Below, piece after piece: positions 37,161 to 49,682 of a stretch of DNA of 64,000 bases; within the stretch, counting starts at the first letter, position 1, and every line of letters starts with the position of its first letter. The position numbers and the translations under genes were made by a program. The notes below the pieces were generated by a model. The model did not search any database. It was not told the DNA's origin and saw only the letters and a list, made by a program, of their open reading frames with translations. Source of the DNA: Callipepla californica brunnescens (lineage: Eukaryota > Chordata > Aves > Galliformes > Odontophoridae). The stretch is taken from NCBI GenBank assembly GCA_023055505.1, contig JALIRH010000007.1:13333773-13397772 (forward strand). The letters run 5' to 3'.

Positions 37161-40100
37161 AGAAATAACATAAATGATAATAATCTGTATCGTATCCATT
37201 ATTTTCTTCTGTGTTTGTTACACAGTATTTGATGCTCAATATGGAAAGGGTTATGTTAGATGAGCCACCATCTATCTGCTCATCAGAGAGGACAGCTGCA
37301 GCAAAATGAATGAATTTTGCAGTAAGTCTTTACCATTATAGGCTGATGATACTCTTGTTTCTTCTTGTGTACCTTGGATATTATCTCCACAGAACTTGCA
37401 GTATCTCTACAACTGTTTGTATTACATACTGGGAGTAAGCAGCCACTTGTATTTGCCTTTATTAGGACAGGCATTTGACTTTTTGTTGTGTGCCTGTGTT
37501 GTATGTTGCTGCAATTCTGTGCAGGCTTATGACCCAGAAAAATCATAACTGTGTTAGCATTACTAAGCAAAGGCTAATTATTGCCTGCTTTGATTACTCT
37601 TAAGTAGTCTGACTGCTCTCCAGAGCCTACTGTTAGTGTTTTGCCTTTGGTGCCAGAACTAGCCTAGAACTCCTCTGGTGATGTGTAGAAGGGAGCTGGG
37701 GACATGCCTGTTCTCTTCCACTAGAGGCAAAGGTGTCCTTTTCAGTTTCAAACTCTTTCCCCTTGGATCCTTACCTCCCAGTTGAATCCACTTCCCTTTA
37801 TCTGCCAGCCAGCCCTGCCTGCTATTCCAGGTCTCAGGGACTGTTCAATATGTTTCTGCTTTTAACTTCTTGCTGAGTTCCGGAGTGGGTACTCATGGCT
37901 GCTGGTGTCAGCCCCTTTCTTCACTTGCATCACTGATTGTGCCTGGCTTTTCTTCTTAGTGGTCTTAGGCCTCTGGAGAAGGTTGTTTCTCAGTACTTGA
38001 GCAGTCCGTCTCTGTTCTTTTCTGCCATACACTCACCAGTTTTGTCTCCTTATCTGGTTTATATCTTTTGCTGAGAGTACGTGAGAAATGGTGATAAGTA
38101 GAGAAGATATGAGGGGAAGAGTGACAGCACAGACCTCGTGCCTGTTGCACAGCCATAGGACAGGTGAAAACTGAGAAAATAATTTAGGCTGATAACCAAT
38201 CAAAGCAAATGACACTAGCTGCTCTACTAGGGAGCCAGAGAATGGGGCAGAAAGCCAGGGCCTAAAGTAGAGTTTAGGCTGGACTGAGCTCCAGTAAAAT
38301 TTTCTTATGTGAACTCATCAAAACCCTGATTCACCCAAAATTTTAATATTTATATGTTTGCATGTAGTAAGAATGCCATATTTCACAGTTCCCTTCATCT
38401 TGAAACGGAAACCCTAAAGTTCTTCGTTTTTTCTCTATCTCATGACCTATTCTCCCTGCCCACCTGAAGGCTGCTCCTCTTCTCTTTGACTGCCCTGTGT
38501 GCAGATTAGGGACTTCTAGCATGTTCAAAAACGTACAGGAAAGGATCTCAAATGTACTGTGCAACTGTCCCTTGCTAAATCAGCAGGAAAAGCTATGACT
38601 CTACCAAATCATAAATCATAAATTAAAAATAACAGGTTTTGGAATGCGTCAAGTACTGTTCCTTGAGCATGGTTTGACTAACGAGTACTGATATTTTCAT
38701 GTTAATTCTATTAAAAATATTTTAAGAAGTTGAATGCAGTAATTAATACATCAGTCACCAATGTTTAAATATTCTGATATAATTACTGTTGTAGATATCA
38801 TTTGCTGTTCTTTATTATCATCATTCATTGTAGTATATAAAGTTTATAGGGACATAATTGATGAAGACAGATACAGAAACATTAACAATAAAACATTTTA
38901 TATACTGAAAAATCATGCTTAATTTTTTTTAAAAACAGAGCTAGAACTGAAAGCTTGACTTGAGTATTGAAAAGAATTTTCAGAATTATATTCCAGGTAA
39001 GGCTGGAGATGCAGTGAAAATGGGTAAGCGTGGTTCACTGCTTTTTGTTTAGGGATATTCTTCATCACCCTTGGCCTGTGACTGCACAGTTGCATCTTAC
39101 ATTGAATATATTTTGCATGCTAGTGCACTAATGACAAATGGCAGTGACACAGAAGATGAGCATAGTGACATCGTGGATGTCTACTGCTACCATCAAAGAA
39201 ATAGTCCCCTTCTGTCCTTCCATTTCCATCTCTATCAATGGACTTCTTATATCTGTTTCACTGCTGGTTTAGCTCTGTCAGGAAAAGCTTTTGACCTTCC
39301 TATTGCAGTCTTTTGTCCCTCCTAGTTTAAGAACTGCTAATATTTTCTGAGCTTAGTCAGATGCAATTATCATAAGTTCAGAAAGGCTGAGGAGCTTGGC
39401 CATATCCTTAATGAATCCATAGACCATTGTCATGTGAAACTCTGGTGAGGCACCACTTGGCCAGGCAATTCTCAAAGCTCAGTGTAATTTTCTTGACACA
39501 GTGACCTGCCTATTTAATATAAACAAGCCATTTGGTGACTCTACTTTATACAGTTATTTAACTAAGATAATCTAATAATATGTTTGGCTTGATGACCATG
39601 TATTTAAGAGGTACTGTCAATGACAGTTACTTGAAACTTTTCTTCTTCGTGTAAGCTACAGTGTGGGAAATAAATCCACATGTGGGTGAAGTCTGGCATT
39701 GTAAAACCTCTGTGATAAAGGCTCACAGTGCAGCTCTGCTGCCCCTAGGGAAGCTACACTTCACAAGGCCTCATGAGCCTGCTTAGCTAAAGTTTGTAAT
39801 CTTTTATTAGGGAGGTAGGATACTTGCTTAGGCCCTTGCATCACTCTCTGTTAACATTCAGTATTTCCATGTTATGCTCTGCTATTCTTTTCCTCATGGA
39901 GAATGTTATGGAGAATGTTTAATGGGTAGACATTTTTTCTATAGAAAGAGTTTCATCCTATTTGCCAGTGTTTCTGCTGGGCATAGCATATTTTTCGGTA
40001 CACTTCAATGCTTCCTGATAAGAAGTACTCTGAATACTTCACAGAATCCTCTAGGATCTGTAAAGAACTGTGCGCTAGGTCCAGCAGTGAGCCCAGAGCA

Positions 40101-43100
40101 ATTCAAGTGAAACCAGCTTAAGAAACATGTTTGCTTGTTGTCAGGTGAGAAAACATATTCATACAAACTAGAACTCTTTCTCCTCTGATGAAAGAAAGTT
40201 TAAGTATTGAGCTAGTTCTGTTTTTCAGTAGTTCATTAACGCTAAAAGCATCAGTATGTCCATACCGACAATTCTCTTTATCTTGAGTATCAAATAGGCA
40301 AAAATCATAAAACTCTGCAACTTCTATGCAGAAAGGCAGAATTGGCCTTAATCCTCTAAACCCAAAGAGGCATTGAGTGTCTGCAGAAATTTTTTTATAA
40401 ATGCTCTGTCCATTCTTTAAGCCAAGGCTTGAACTGCTCTTGATGCATCTTTGGACATTAGTATTATTAGAATTTTAATGACACCCGTAATTTAAATAGC
40501 AGTTCAAAATGTAGAAGTTTATTAAGATGTATGGACATCAGTAACAGGAAAATTAGGTTCTGATTTAATTAGCTATAACTTGCTTAATTATTATTTTCAC
40601 AGCACCATACAGTACTTGTATTAGTACCCTGGGCAGCTTCAGAATTATGTAAAGCCTGATTTTTTCAGTTTTATGTATCTACTAAGGCAGGAATTTATAT
40701 GAGTTCCTTTAAGGTAGAGTCATAACTGTTTTGTTGTTTTTTTTGTCTCTGTCATTGTGTAGTATTGTATTATGCACATTTTCATTCTTGTGACAACTGC
40801 CTTGTGTATCAGCTGTTCAGAGATCCAGCATCGTGGCATGAGATGGATAGCCTGTTATTTTTCCTGTGTTGGGATTCCCACTCATTTCCATGGAAACCTG
40901 AGAATCTGGAGGAATATAGCATGGAAGCTATTGCTGTAGTACAGTACTACGCTGTTTTGAAAAGCAGACATACCGTGGTGCCTGTGAATACCAACATAGT
41001 TCTCAGACTGAGTTTGCACTCTAAAACCTGTATTTTAAGGGGATTCTTTTTTGGTTATCTTTTATTCCAACTTAGTTTTACATTCTTCATGTTGTAAACA
41101 CACCTTGCTATATGCATACATTCATTAACTTTAATACAAAGGGCAGACATGCATGTAAGTGCATACATATCTGTGTACATATACATGTATACATTCACAT
41201 GCATAAAACAGATGTGCACTTAAAAAAATAACTCTTAAAGATATTTGTAGTGTTTAACTGATTTGTAAAGTAACTGCAATGGCTGTTACTTCAAAGGTTT
41301 TTCTTAGTCAATAGCAAGCAAAAAGACATAATGCTGTAGGTCCCTGAATTGATAATGAAATATCTGTGAATAAGACTAAATACACTTTTCAGTGAAATAA
41401 CCTAAGAAATATGTCTTCTCCACTAAAATTCAGAAATATAACTGTTTAATTTCCCCCTGAGCAGCTGATGTGCTACAGACTCTTTAATAGACATTCAGCA
41501 GAGAGGATGAAATCAGAGCTGAAAAATAATTTACTGAATAAACAAACATGGATAAACAGATCAGGAGAAGACAAAATTGACCAAGGCAACCATTTTTAGT
41601 ACTATGTTCTCTGCTTTCTCTGTACAACTTTTCAAATTCAGCAGATAACTCCAAGTAGCAGATAATGGCAGTGCCCTTATTCTGTAGTGCTCATCAACCT
41701 CTACTAAAAGTTTTTAGTTCTTTCCTTTATGTTTTAGTTGGAATACCTGATGTTTTGAAATGATCTGTCCTGTTATACTCCATTATTGTTTCATTCACAA
41801 TACCACAGAGATCGGGGCACTGTGACTGAAGGAATGTGGAAATGTATTTGTAGGTCCTTGGTATGATTAAAAGGCAGTTTCACCCTCAAACTTGTGCTTT
41901 TCAAGAGGGTGTGAGCTCTTGTAAGAGGGAAGGACAACAGTGGTTGCAGAACTGCTGTTATATAAATTATCTATAGGTGTCCTCACTGATTTCAAATAAG
42001 TGAAACTTCATTATCTTTATGAATGTTAGTAATTTACCATTCTGTTTCATTAGATCTATAATAGAGGAGCAAATTAAGATCACAGCAAAAGGCAGTTTCG
42101 GATAAGGCATAATGCACTGTGAAGGTCTTGCTACAAGGGCTCACCTACTGGCTCAGTTTCTAGAATTGCAGAGTTACAGCTTTAAGAGGAATAGGACAGG
42201 ACAGGAAGTATTGTCCATCTTTGACACAACCGTGTGCCAGGTAGCTCTCTTCACAGTAAAAGCTCTGCTGTCCCAGAAGCAGAGTGCCTAATCTTAACAA
42301 ATCTGTTGCACGTAATCTCTGTTTTGGCATGAGTCAAAATCATTGTGAGTTCGTGCTAATAATTTAAAACTTATGATGATCCAATACTTGCATTTGAGTC
42401 TGGTTGGTCATACTATTAATTTCACTAGACAAAATTTCCATAACTCCTGTGGACTTGTGGCCAACAGTGGCCTTCAGATTGCATAGGTCTTTATGGATCT
42501 GTGGAGAAGCCTAATGCTTTTCTCCAAATAGAATGTATCAAAAATATATTAAAAAAAAAAAATGATGTTGGCTTTCTTTGTAATTTTTACTGTTTTTACT
42601 AGTCTTTCTTTATTTTAGTATTTTAGACAAGAGTACTGAATGAGCAATAAAGCAACTAAAATTAGTGTGCCTCTCATGTGTTGGATTCCCTGTCGAGGTT
42701 ATTTTGCACAGGCTTCTGTCAGCCTAGCGTACCAGTTCTCTTATCTGAGCATCACATTTGTAGCTTATAAAAATGTAAGCTGCAGGTAGTGCACGTTACA
42801 TTTTTAAACACACGTGAAAGTGTTACCTACAGTATTACACTACTGCATCAAGTGGCTGTCAAATGTTTGCAAAGTGTTTTTCTGATCAGATGTTCACATT
42901 TTGTTGAGAATGCACAATTGAGAAGGAAAAAGAGAAATTCATGTCATCCAGTGACTTGTTGTGAAGATGCATTCCCTGCTCTTGTTTCTGCTAACAGAGT
43001 TGTGGAGTTTAAAATATATATACGTTTACAGTGTATAATTTTAGCTGCATTTCTATTCATTTGGCTGCAGTATTAGAATAACCAGTAACTGGAGTTTCAT

Positions 43101-43415
43101 CATTTCTCAGGGGTTATTGAAGAGTTTGTTCTAATATATTTAAATATTTTAAAATAACTTATGCATAGTTTATATGCTCGTGAATTTTATTTACTTAATT
43201 TTCATATAGAATTTCTATATATAGGTGTTATATTGAATAATGCCTTGTCATATAGTAAATGAGCAAAAAATGGTTTCAGACATTAAACTGTAACATGCTA
43301 CATTTCTTTCTTTTTTTTTTTTTTTCCTGACAGATGTGGTCTTACATTTTAAATACATAGTGGGAAGAGGTGAATTCTGAAATCTTTTTTTGAGTGACTT
43401 GTTTTATGAACAGGT
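37161..43415. other. Unannotated intronic or intergenic sequence
   Basis: No supported exon or CR1. The block 37600-37960 is pyrimidine-rich and unassigned. The block 41100-41215 alternates purine and pyrimidine (CATACAT/TGTACATA words). Open frames at 37283-37570, 39071-39325 and 40765-41097 have no recognised product. Confidence 0.5.
41101..41215. repeat. Alternating purine-pyrimidine low-complexity stretch
   Basis: It contains repeated words such as GCATACAT, GTACATATACATGTATACA and CACATGCATA, a decayed CA/TA simple repeat. Confidence 0.6.
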
Positions 43416-43416
43416 A

Positions 43417-43705
43417 GAATCATAGAATATCCCAAGTTGGAAGGGACTTATAAGGATCATCAAATCCACACAGGCCCACCCAAAAATCAGGCAGTATGTC
43501 TGAAAGCATTGTCCAGATGCTGCTCGAACTCTGGCAGGCTCAGTGCCATGACCATGACCCTGGAGAGCCTATTACAGTGCCTGACCACTCCCTTGGTGCA
43601 GAACCTTCTCCTGATGTTCAACCCAGACTCCTCCTTTCAGTAGCTTTGTGCCATTCCTTGTATTCTGTTGTTAGTCATGAGAGAGAGGAGATCAGAGCCT
43701 GAGCT
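43417..43705 (-). repeat. CR1 LINE 3' part (different subfamily)
   Basis: The + strand reads TAGAATCATAGAATATCCCA, AGTTGGAAGGGACTTATAAG, GATGCTGCTCGAACTCTGGC, AGTGCCTGACCACTCCCTTG and CCTTCTCCTGATGTTCAACC. The 'tcatagaatatcccaagttggaagggac' form differs from the copies at 12157, 26690 and 32431 and marks another CR1 subfamily. Confidence 0.92.
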
Positions 43706-44905
43706 GAGCATAGTTGGAGTGCCTTTGAAGACCTCAGCTGATGCGACTTGAGCTGGAAACAGGAGATCATATTCTTCTGACTTGCTTTCAGGTCAGAAAA
43801 CAGTTCTATATGATGTCGTACTATTTTGGTGATATTTCATTAATCTGGAATCTTAAGAATAAGCTTTGTGTATTTTTTAACTGTAAAACTGCTGAAAAGT
43901 TTAGGGGGGAAAGGTTGAATAAGACCATCATGTCCAGACCTCTCTTAATCTTAGGAGAAGGCTTTCCAGTCTGTTTTTAATTCTTTTCTGTATTGAATCA
44001 TTTCTTTCCAGTATTCCTCCCTCCACCCCCCTTCAGTCTGAATAATACCTTCTACAATTAAACAAAAGGATCTGTTTTTTGACAAGGCTATTTGTATTTC
44101 TCTGTCTTTCATAACTCTAAATGTCTTCAGGCAGCTGTAGCCAGTCTTCAGCTAGATTTTTGCTGCCAGTGTTTCCATGAAAACAGTAGGGTTCTGTCAT
44201 CTAAAGTACTTCTAGGGTGTACATTACCCACCATTCCCTTGGTCTTAGGGAGTTCTTCAACTAAATAGTCCGCTCAGCTTTGAAGACATGACTGTGTGTG
44301 CATGTGTGCGCACGTACTGATAGTGCTGTAGCACACATGAGCTGTAATCACAGTCCAGAACTTTATTTTGCCAAATGCTGTACAAACATATGCACTGCCC
44401 CAGAAGACTTACAGTCTAAACAAATAAATATGTCTCAGTTTTTATGTCAGTGGGACATGGCATGAGTTCAAGAATTTGCATAGTACATTGCACAGAACAC
44501 CAGTATGATCTAATCAAAAAAAGCATGCCCATGCATAACTTTATGGGTATTGTGTATACTTGTTACATATTAGTTATATGATGCATTTCAGATATTTTTA
44601 ACTGTTTCATTTGTAATATACGTTTATGTATGCATATTTGCATGTTTTTGCATTCAGGCTTTCTGTGTACGTGATATTTTGCGTAACTGCGTCATTTATC
44701 CACTCATAGGGATGTACAGCTCAGAGAAATATTTTTGCATTATATCACACTGTGGCTGTGTAATTTGTAGTGTTAGTTGAATTCTTTTGGTAATTCTTTG
44801 ATCAGAAATGGACCTTTTTTTCTTCATTTTGTTTTTGTTCAGAAGGTCTTCTACAGACACGCTAGCTGTTGATTTATGCGAAAGAGTGTCTTGAAATTAG
44901 GAAAA
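43706..44905. other. Unannotated sequence with a GT/CA-rich patch
   Basis: No exon recognised. TGTGTGTGCATGTGTGCGC at about 44293-44311 continues into the GTGCGCAC palindrome and is followed by GTAGCACACATG. A 79-codon frame at 43741-43980 has no recognised product. Confidence 0.5.
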
Positions 44906-44907
44906 CA

Positions 44908-44964
44908 AGAATCACAGAATCATATTGGTTGGAGATCATCTAGGCCAACCCCCTGCTAAAGCAC
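44908..44964 (-). repeat. CR1 LINE 3'-end fragment
   Basis: GAATCACAGAATCATATTGG, then TTGGAGATCATCTAGGCCAA and CCCCCTGCTAAAGCAC. It is very short, truncated after about 57 bases, and forms the left part of a composite with the two entries that follow. Confidence 0.88.
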
Positions 44965-45092
44965 GAGGAGCACTAAGCCTTTTTAATGCTGCAAGTTTTA
45001 TAAAGGCAGCTTCTCCTACAGCTAATGCTGTTCTTTTCCATAGGTGAAAAGAACAAACAGAATTTCGGATGTCCTGTCTCACCCAGACAGCG

Positions 45093-45150
45093 TAGTATCA
45101 CAGAATCACATAGAGTTACAGAATTGCAGGGATTGGAAGGGAAAACAACA
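45093..45150 (-). repeat. CR1 LINE 3'-end fragment abutting a + strand CR1
   Basis: TATCACAGAATCACATAGAG, then TTACAGAATTGCAGGGATTG and GAAGGGAAAAC. The fragment stops and is followed within about 15 bases by sense-strand CR1 sequence. Confidence 0.85.
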
Positions 45151-45159
45151 CAAGAAATT

Positions 45160-45745
45160 AAGCAGAGCATGGCTGAGTAAAGACGTGCTGGCCACAAGTC
45201 TGGTGGCCTTCTATGATGGAGTGATGGTGTTGGTGGACAAAGGGAAGGGCACTTGGATTTGTGCAAAGCCTTTGACATGTTCCTGCATGACATCCTTATT
45301 TCTGAATTGTGAAAACGTGGTTTTGAAGGCTGTACTATTCAGTGGATCAAGAATTGCTCATAAGGTTGCAGCCATAGGGTTGTGGTCAGTGGCTCTGTGT
45401 CCAGGTGGTGGCTGGTGATAAGTGGTGTCCTCAGAGATCCATCTTGGGACTGGTGCTCCACACTGTTTTTATCAGTGATACATATGATGGGATCTAGTTG
45501 TACCTTCAGCAGGTGCTTGCTGATAACACCAGAATCTGTGATGGAGTTGATGTGATAGAAGGAATGCCATCCACAGGGACCTGGGCAGGCTTGAAAAGTG
45601 GGCCCTCATGAACTTAACAAGGTTTAACAAGGCCAGGAGCAGGGTACTGCACCTGGGTTGGGGCAATCTCAGATATATGAACAAACTGAGAGAAGAAATC
45701 CTTGAGAGTGGTTCTGCTGCCAGCCTCAGCCAGTCTGTGATTCTG
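45160..45745 (+). repeat. CR1 LINE, reverse-transcriptase region, degenerate
   Basis: The sense CR1 ORF2 order is seen: GGTGGCCTTCTATGATGGAG at 45204, then TTTGTGCAAAGCCTTTGACA, AAGTGGTGTCCTCAGAGATC, TTGGGACTGGTGCTCCACAC, GTGCTTGCTGATAACACCAG (site of the RT active-site Asp pair, here Ala-Asp-Asn), TGAACTTAACAAGGTTTAAC and GTACTGCACCTGGGTTGGGG. It carries stops and frameshifts and is not competent. It lacks both the 5' part and the 3' tail, so it is either an internal fragment or a piece of an element interrupted by rearrangement. Confidence 0.9.
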
Positions 45746-45889
45746 ATTGTGTTATACGTAAGTCTTGGCTAGACATCTACTAATTAATATTCACTATTGC
45801 TTTCTTGTGGTCTCATTTTTTTTTTGTTTTGAGTATTGTTTGGTATAGTTTTAGGGTTAAAAGTAGGCAAGTTTTTGAATAACTGAAGT
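45746..45889. other. Short unannotated spacer
   Basis: Contains a 9-T run near 45819; nothing else was recognised. Confidence 0.5.
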
Positions 45890-46310
45890 AGGTGCTCATT
45901 TTATGCAACAGCTGCAGTAATCTGTGATCCAGTTTAATGTATGCTAATTATGTTAGCAGTGCTATGATTGATATTTTCCTTGTCTCTCTTATTAATTTAT
46001 CAACTAATTGTTGCATTTCTAATGGCTATAAGCTATTTATAACATAACCTTTGATAAGCAGAATGATATGCACACTAACAGTAACAAACATTTCTTAGAC
46101 CATGTGGTTCTAAGTTAGCTGCTGTCACTCTAATTAGGCAAAAGTTGGAAAACAGAAATTAGTTTTCATTGTTGTGAAGTAGTGAATGAGAAAGAAAGGA
46201 TGCTAATCTGTGTACTTAATACCAAAATTAATTAGCTAGTATTAACAGACATATTGTTTTCTTACTGTCCTTTTTGCATTGTGAAGGCTGATAATCTAAT
46301 AAACTGTAAG
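45890..46310. promoter_or_regulatory. Candidate conserved non-coding element rich in homeodomain-type cores
   Basis: This stretch carries many TAAT/ATTA cores in varied context (GCTAATTATG, CTCTAATTAGG, AAATTAATTAGC), E-box-like CAGCTG near 45910 and a CTTTGAT TCF-like word. It has no repeat signature despite lying between CR1-rich blocks. AT-rich DNA produces ATTA by chance, so this is weak on its own. Confidence 0.25.
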
Positions 46311-47639
46311 GGCTCCATGGTGGTCTGTGTGTGTCTTTGGATTTTTTTTCCTTTTAAATAAGGCTTTCCTCTTTGCTTTTATGAAATACTTGTGGTTTTT
46401 TGTGTTGTACATACCCACTAGACTTAACAAACGCTTAGTTCCATAGAGTTGACATATGTTTAATCAAAATCTTAAGCATAGGTACCATCCTTTTAATAAC
46501 GTTTTCAATTCATGTGGTGCTTTTTTTTTCTTTTTTCTGAAATGCTCATGGTTTTCTTCAGTTATTGTCAGTCTGAATCAGTGCCACTGTTATCTACAGT
46601 GGGTCCAATACTGGATCAGCAAACTTTAGCATATTAATTTTTTATGGTTTTTTTTTTTTTTTTTTTTTTTGAATTTTAGATACTAGATGCCACATTTAGA
46701 ATGCTGTTATCCTAGTTTTTCTATGCACCCAAGCTACATGCATGTATGCTGTCACATAATTACATTTGCTAATATCTATTTGCACACGTTGTGACTTGGT
46801 TGATACAAAGGCCCATTGTGGACATCTTTGATCACACACATTACTGTAAGCTCCTCAGTGAGAAACATTATGCGTGAGCATCCTAGATAAGCTTAAATTG
46901 TGTGTTCAAAGCTCATCTATCTTCTCCTTGTCTCAGAAGAATGAGCGTTTTTATATATTCCCTATGCAAAAGGTGAATCAATTGAAGGCAAACTAACAGA
47001 TTCCTCAATTTAATTACAGGCTCAAATAATGTAGGTCAGTTCTGAAGGGTAAATCCAAACCTGATTAAAAACATGCACAAGATAAGCAAACAGGCAACAT
47101 ATTTTCACTTCAGTAGCCCTATTCCCTCTTCAGGGGAGGAAGTCTTTCACTTGCTGTGATAGAAATGGAAGTGAAATTTGTCAAGCAAAGTGGGACAGAT
47201 CAAGTCTTTGTTTCCTCTCTCATTTTCTACAATGATCATTTGGTTTACAGCTGCCAAGAATTGTAGCTCTTACAACTCTGCTGCTGGTTGAACTGTGAGG
47301 ACATTTCAGTGGCTTTATGTTTCTGCAGAGCTGAGCCCTTTTCCAAGGAGCTTGCCAGGCACAGACCTGGTAGGAGTGATCAAAGGGCCTCTAGGCCTGA
47401 AATGAATGTGGGTGATTCAGACTAGCAAAGAGGTTGAAACACAGCGTGATCATGATTACAGTCATTAGGAGATCCAAAGCTAAAGTGAAAACTCTGAAGT
47501 TATCACCAGTTTGACCTGAATTTCTATGACTGTCCTTTGACTTTTCATTGTGTGGTTTAAGTCTTGTGTATGATGATAGGTACAATATTACGTGTTCCTC
47601 ACTGCTGTTGCAGGTTATTACAGTATTCCACATTTGGTT
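46311..47639. other. Unannotated sequence with a 23-base poly-T
   Basis: No supported exon. The poly-T is at 46648-46670. Confidence 0.55.
46648..46670. repeat. Poly-T tract (23 T)
   Basis: Uninterrupted T run. Confidence 0.9.
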
Positions 47640-47730
47640 TCATAGATTCATAGATTCATTAGGTTGGAAAGGACCTACAAGATCATTTAGTCCAACCATC
47701 CTCCCCTCTGTTCTCCTACCAGTAATGATA
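47640..47730 (-). repeat. CR1 LINE 3'-end fragment
   Basis: CATAGATTCATAGATTCATT, then AGGTTGGAAAGGACCTACAA and GATCATTTAGTCCAACCATC. The tail has three degenerate units, and the copy is truncated after about 90 bases. Confidence 0.93.
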
Positions 47731-48007
47731 ATTTGAGAATGTGTATTGCTAATACCATGTATGATAGTTACAGAAAAGACTGGATTATGGCCCTCTGAAT
47801 ATATTTACATTTTAGCCAATAAAATAAGTGCTTGCAGTAATAGATCTTCTAAATATTAGACAAATAGAAATATGGATACTTTCATTTGGTGCACTGTACT
47901 CAAAAGACCATTGTGTATATTTATTTAAGTAAATTTGCATTTACATATTGATGCTTATTCAGAACGTGTACTTCCATGAGATTTGTCTTTAACTCTTTGA
48001 CTCCTAA

Positions 48008-48105
48008 ACTCATAGAATCATGCAGGTTGGGAAAATCCCTCTAAGATCATGTAGTCCAGCCATCCCCACCGTGCCCACTCCTGGCAAGGTCTCTTTGCCA
48101 GGAAA
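48008..48105 (-). repeat. CR1 LINE 3'-end fragment
   Basis: AACTCATAGAATCATGCAGG, then TTGGGAAAATCCCTCTAAG and ATCATGTAGTCCAGCCATCC. The right limit is uncertain because the next 300 bases are C-rich and unassigned. Confidence 0.85.
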
Positions 48106-49496
48106 GCTATTAACGTTTAAACCATATGAGTTAAATGTAAACCTGTCTTGTGGAGGGTATATCCCGTACACAACTGACCAGGACTCCCCCAGTCCCACAG
48201 CCCACCCTTGTAGAGACACATAGCTGCTCCCATGCTGAGGGCTCCCTCTTAGACCTACTCACTTCTTAGCTCACAGGACACTGCCTACTCATCAGCTCAT
48301 CCAGCTTGGTCTTCACTAGCATTTATACTTACTGTCCCACCTACATTTCCCCCAGCCATTAGCAGCATGGACACACGTGTCCTCTAGCCCATGGTTTGAC
48401 CCCAACTGCTGCACTCACATGTGGTGCATATTTGGTTTGGAATGTCCAACAAATGGAATTGCGTTCTGTCTCGTTTCTTTGAGTTCACACAAGTTTCAGC
48501 TGCTTATCTGCCCATTTTAGAAGTGTAAAGCTGTTCATGACCACAAGAAATTATGGTTTTATAAGTTCTTTTGGTCTACTGTTTCAGTATCTACCATAAA
48601 TTTGACACTCAGTTTTAATCTGTGCTTCTTCTCCCTGCTTCCCTGACTGGTATACAAACCAGTTCTATTTTATTTCATTTTATTAACATAAGGTCTTTGA
48701 ATCAAGGACTGTGTTTTTGAATGACTAGCTCCAGCGTAAAGAAGTACAGATCCTTGTTTGAGCCTATCTATAGGGTTGAGATAAGAATTGTTACAGCAAC
48801 AGTAAAACTTTTACAAAATTTTTTCTTCTTTGAAAAATTATATAATCTTTCTTTAGTCAGAAATGCTGATTTTTATCATCCTATATATAAGTATGCCTGA
48901 AGTTCTTGAGACTTCAGTATTTCATGATCCCTGTAAGTGCACTCACACTCATCATTCTGACAGTTAGCATCATGGAACAAAACCACATCTGGGGGGTTGT
49001 TAAGGAGAGACAGTGTGCTTGTATTCCAGCTTCACCATTGCACAAGCCTTTCTTCTAAGTTGCACAAAGAGGTATGGCCTAGGTCATAGATTTGAAGTTA
49101 GGCATTAGGACCTGGCATCTGGTGATGAGTTTTTTGACAAAAAAAACTGATTTAGTGGTTTAAGAAGCAATGGAAATTTGGGGGAATTTGAGTTGCTGAG
49201 CTGTGTAGACATATTCCAGATAGAAGTTTTAATTCTACTATAGCATGTGTCCCAGAGCCTACTCAATTATAATATCTAAAGCATCTTTAGGGAACTACAA
49301 TTTGAAGTAGGTGCTATATATCCAGTGCTGTTTCTCCTTAACTCTATTTACCATGCTACTTTCTTATCCTTAATATCTAACAACATTAAAAAAACAAAAA
49401 CAAAACAAACAAACAAAAAACCCTAAATAACTAGTAAAAGAAGAAATGCTTAAATGATTAAATAGTATTGTGCAGTTTGGCTCTATTCTACTCTAA
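48106..49496. other. Unannotated sequence, C-rich at its left end
   Basis: The segment 48106-48430 is C-rich and G-poor (GACCAGGACTCCCCCAGTCC, CACATTTCCCCC-like words) and could be part of an unrecognised repeat. The rest is AT-rich with an A-rich CAAA run at 49387-49421. Confidence 0.45.
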
Positions 49497-49682
49497 ATCA
49501 GAATCATCAGGGTTGGAAAAGACCTGCAGACTCATCCAATCCAACCGTCCACCTATCACCAACAGTTCTCACTAAACCATATTCCTTAGCATGTCTAAAC
49601 ATTCCCTGAATACCTCTGGGTTTGTGACTTCACCACCTCCCTGGGCAGCCCATTCCAGTGCCTGACCACTTTTTTGGAGAAG
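49497..49682 (-). repeat. CR1 LINE 3' part
   Basis: ATCAGAATCATCAGGGTTGG, then AAAAGACCTGCAGACTCATC, CAATCCAACCGTCCACCTAT, CACCACCTCCCTGGGCAGC and CATTCCAGTGCCTGACCACT. It has the 'cattccagtgcctgaccac' form seen at 43417. Confidence 0.93.

Noticed and set aside
40765..41097. 110-codon + strand frame
   Set aside because: No recognised family, no promoter or splice evidence, and AT-rich codons. Not reported as a gene.
45044..45418. 124-codon + strand frame
   Set aside because: It spans the junction of a - strand CR1 tail and a + strand CR1 fragment. The latter half resembles ORF2, so it is repeat-derived.
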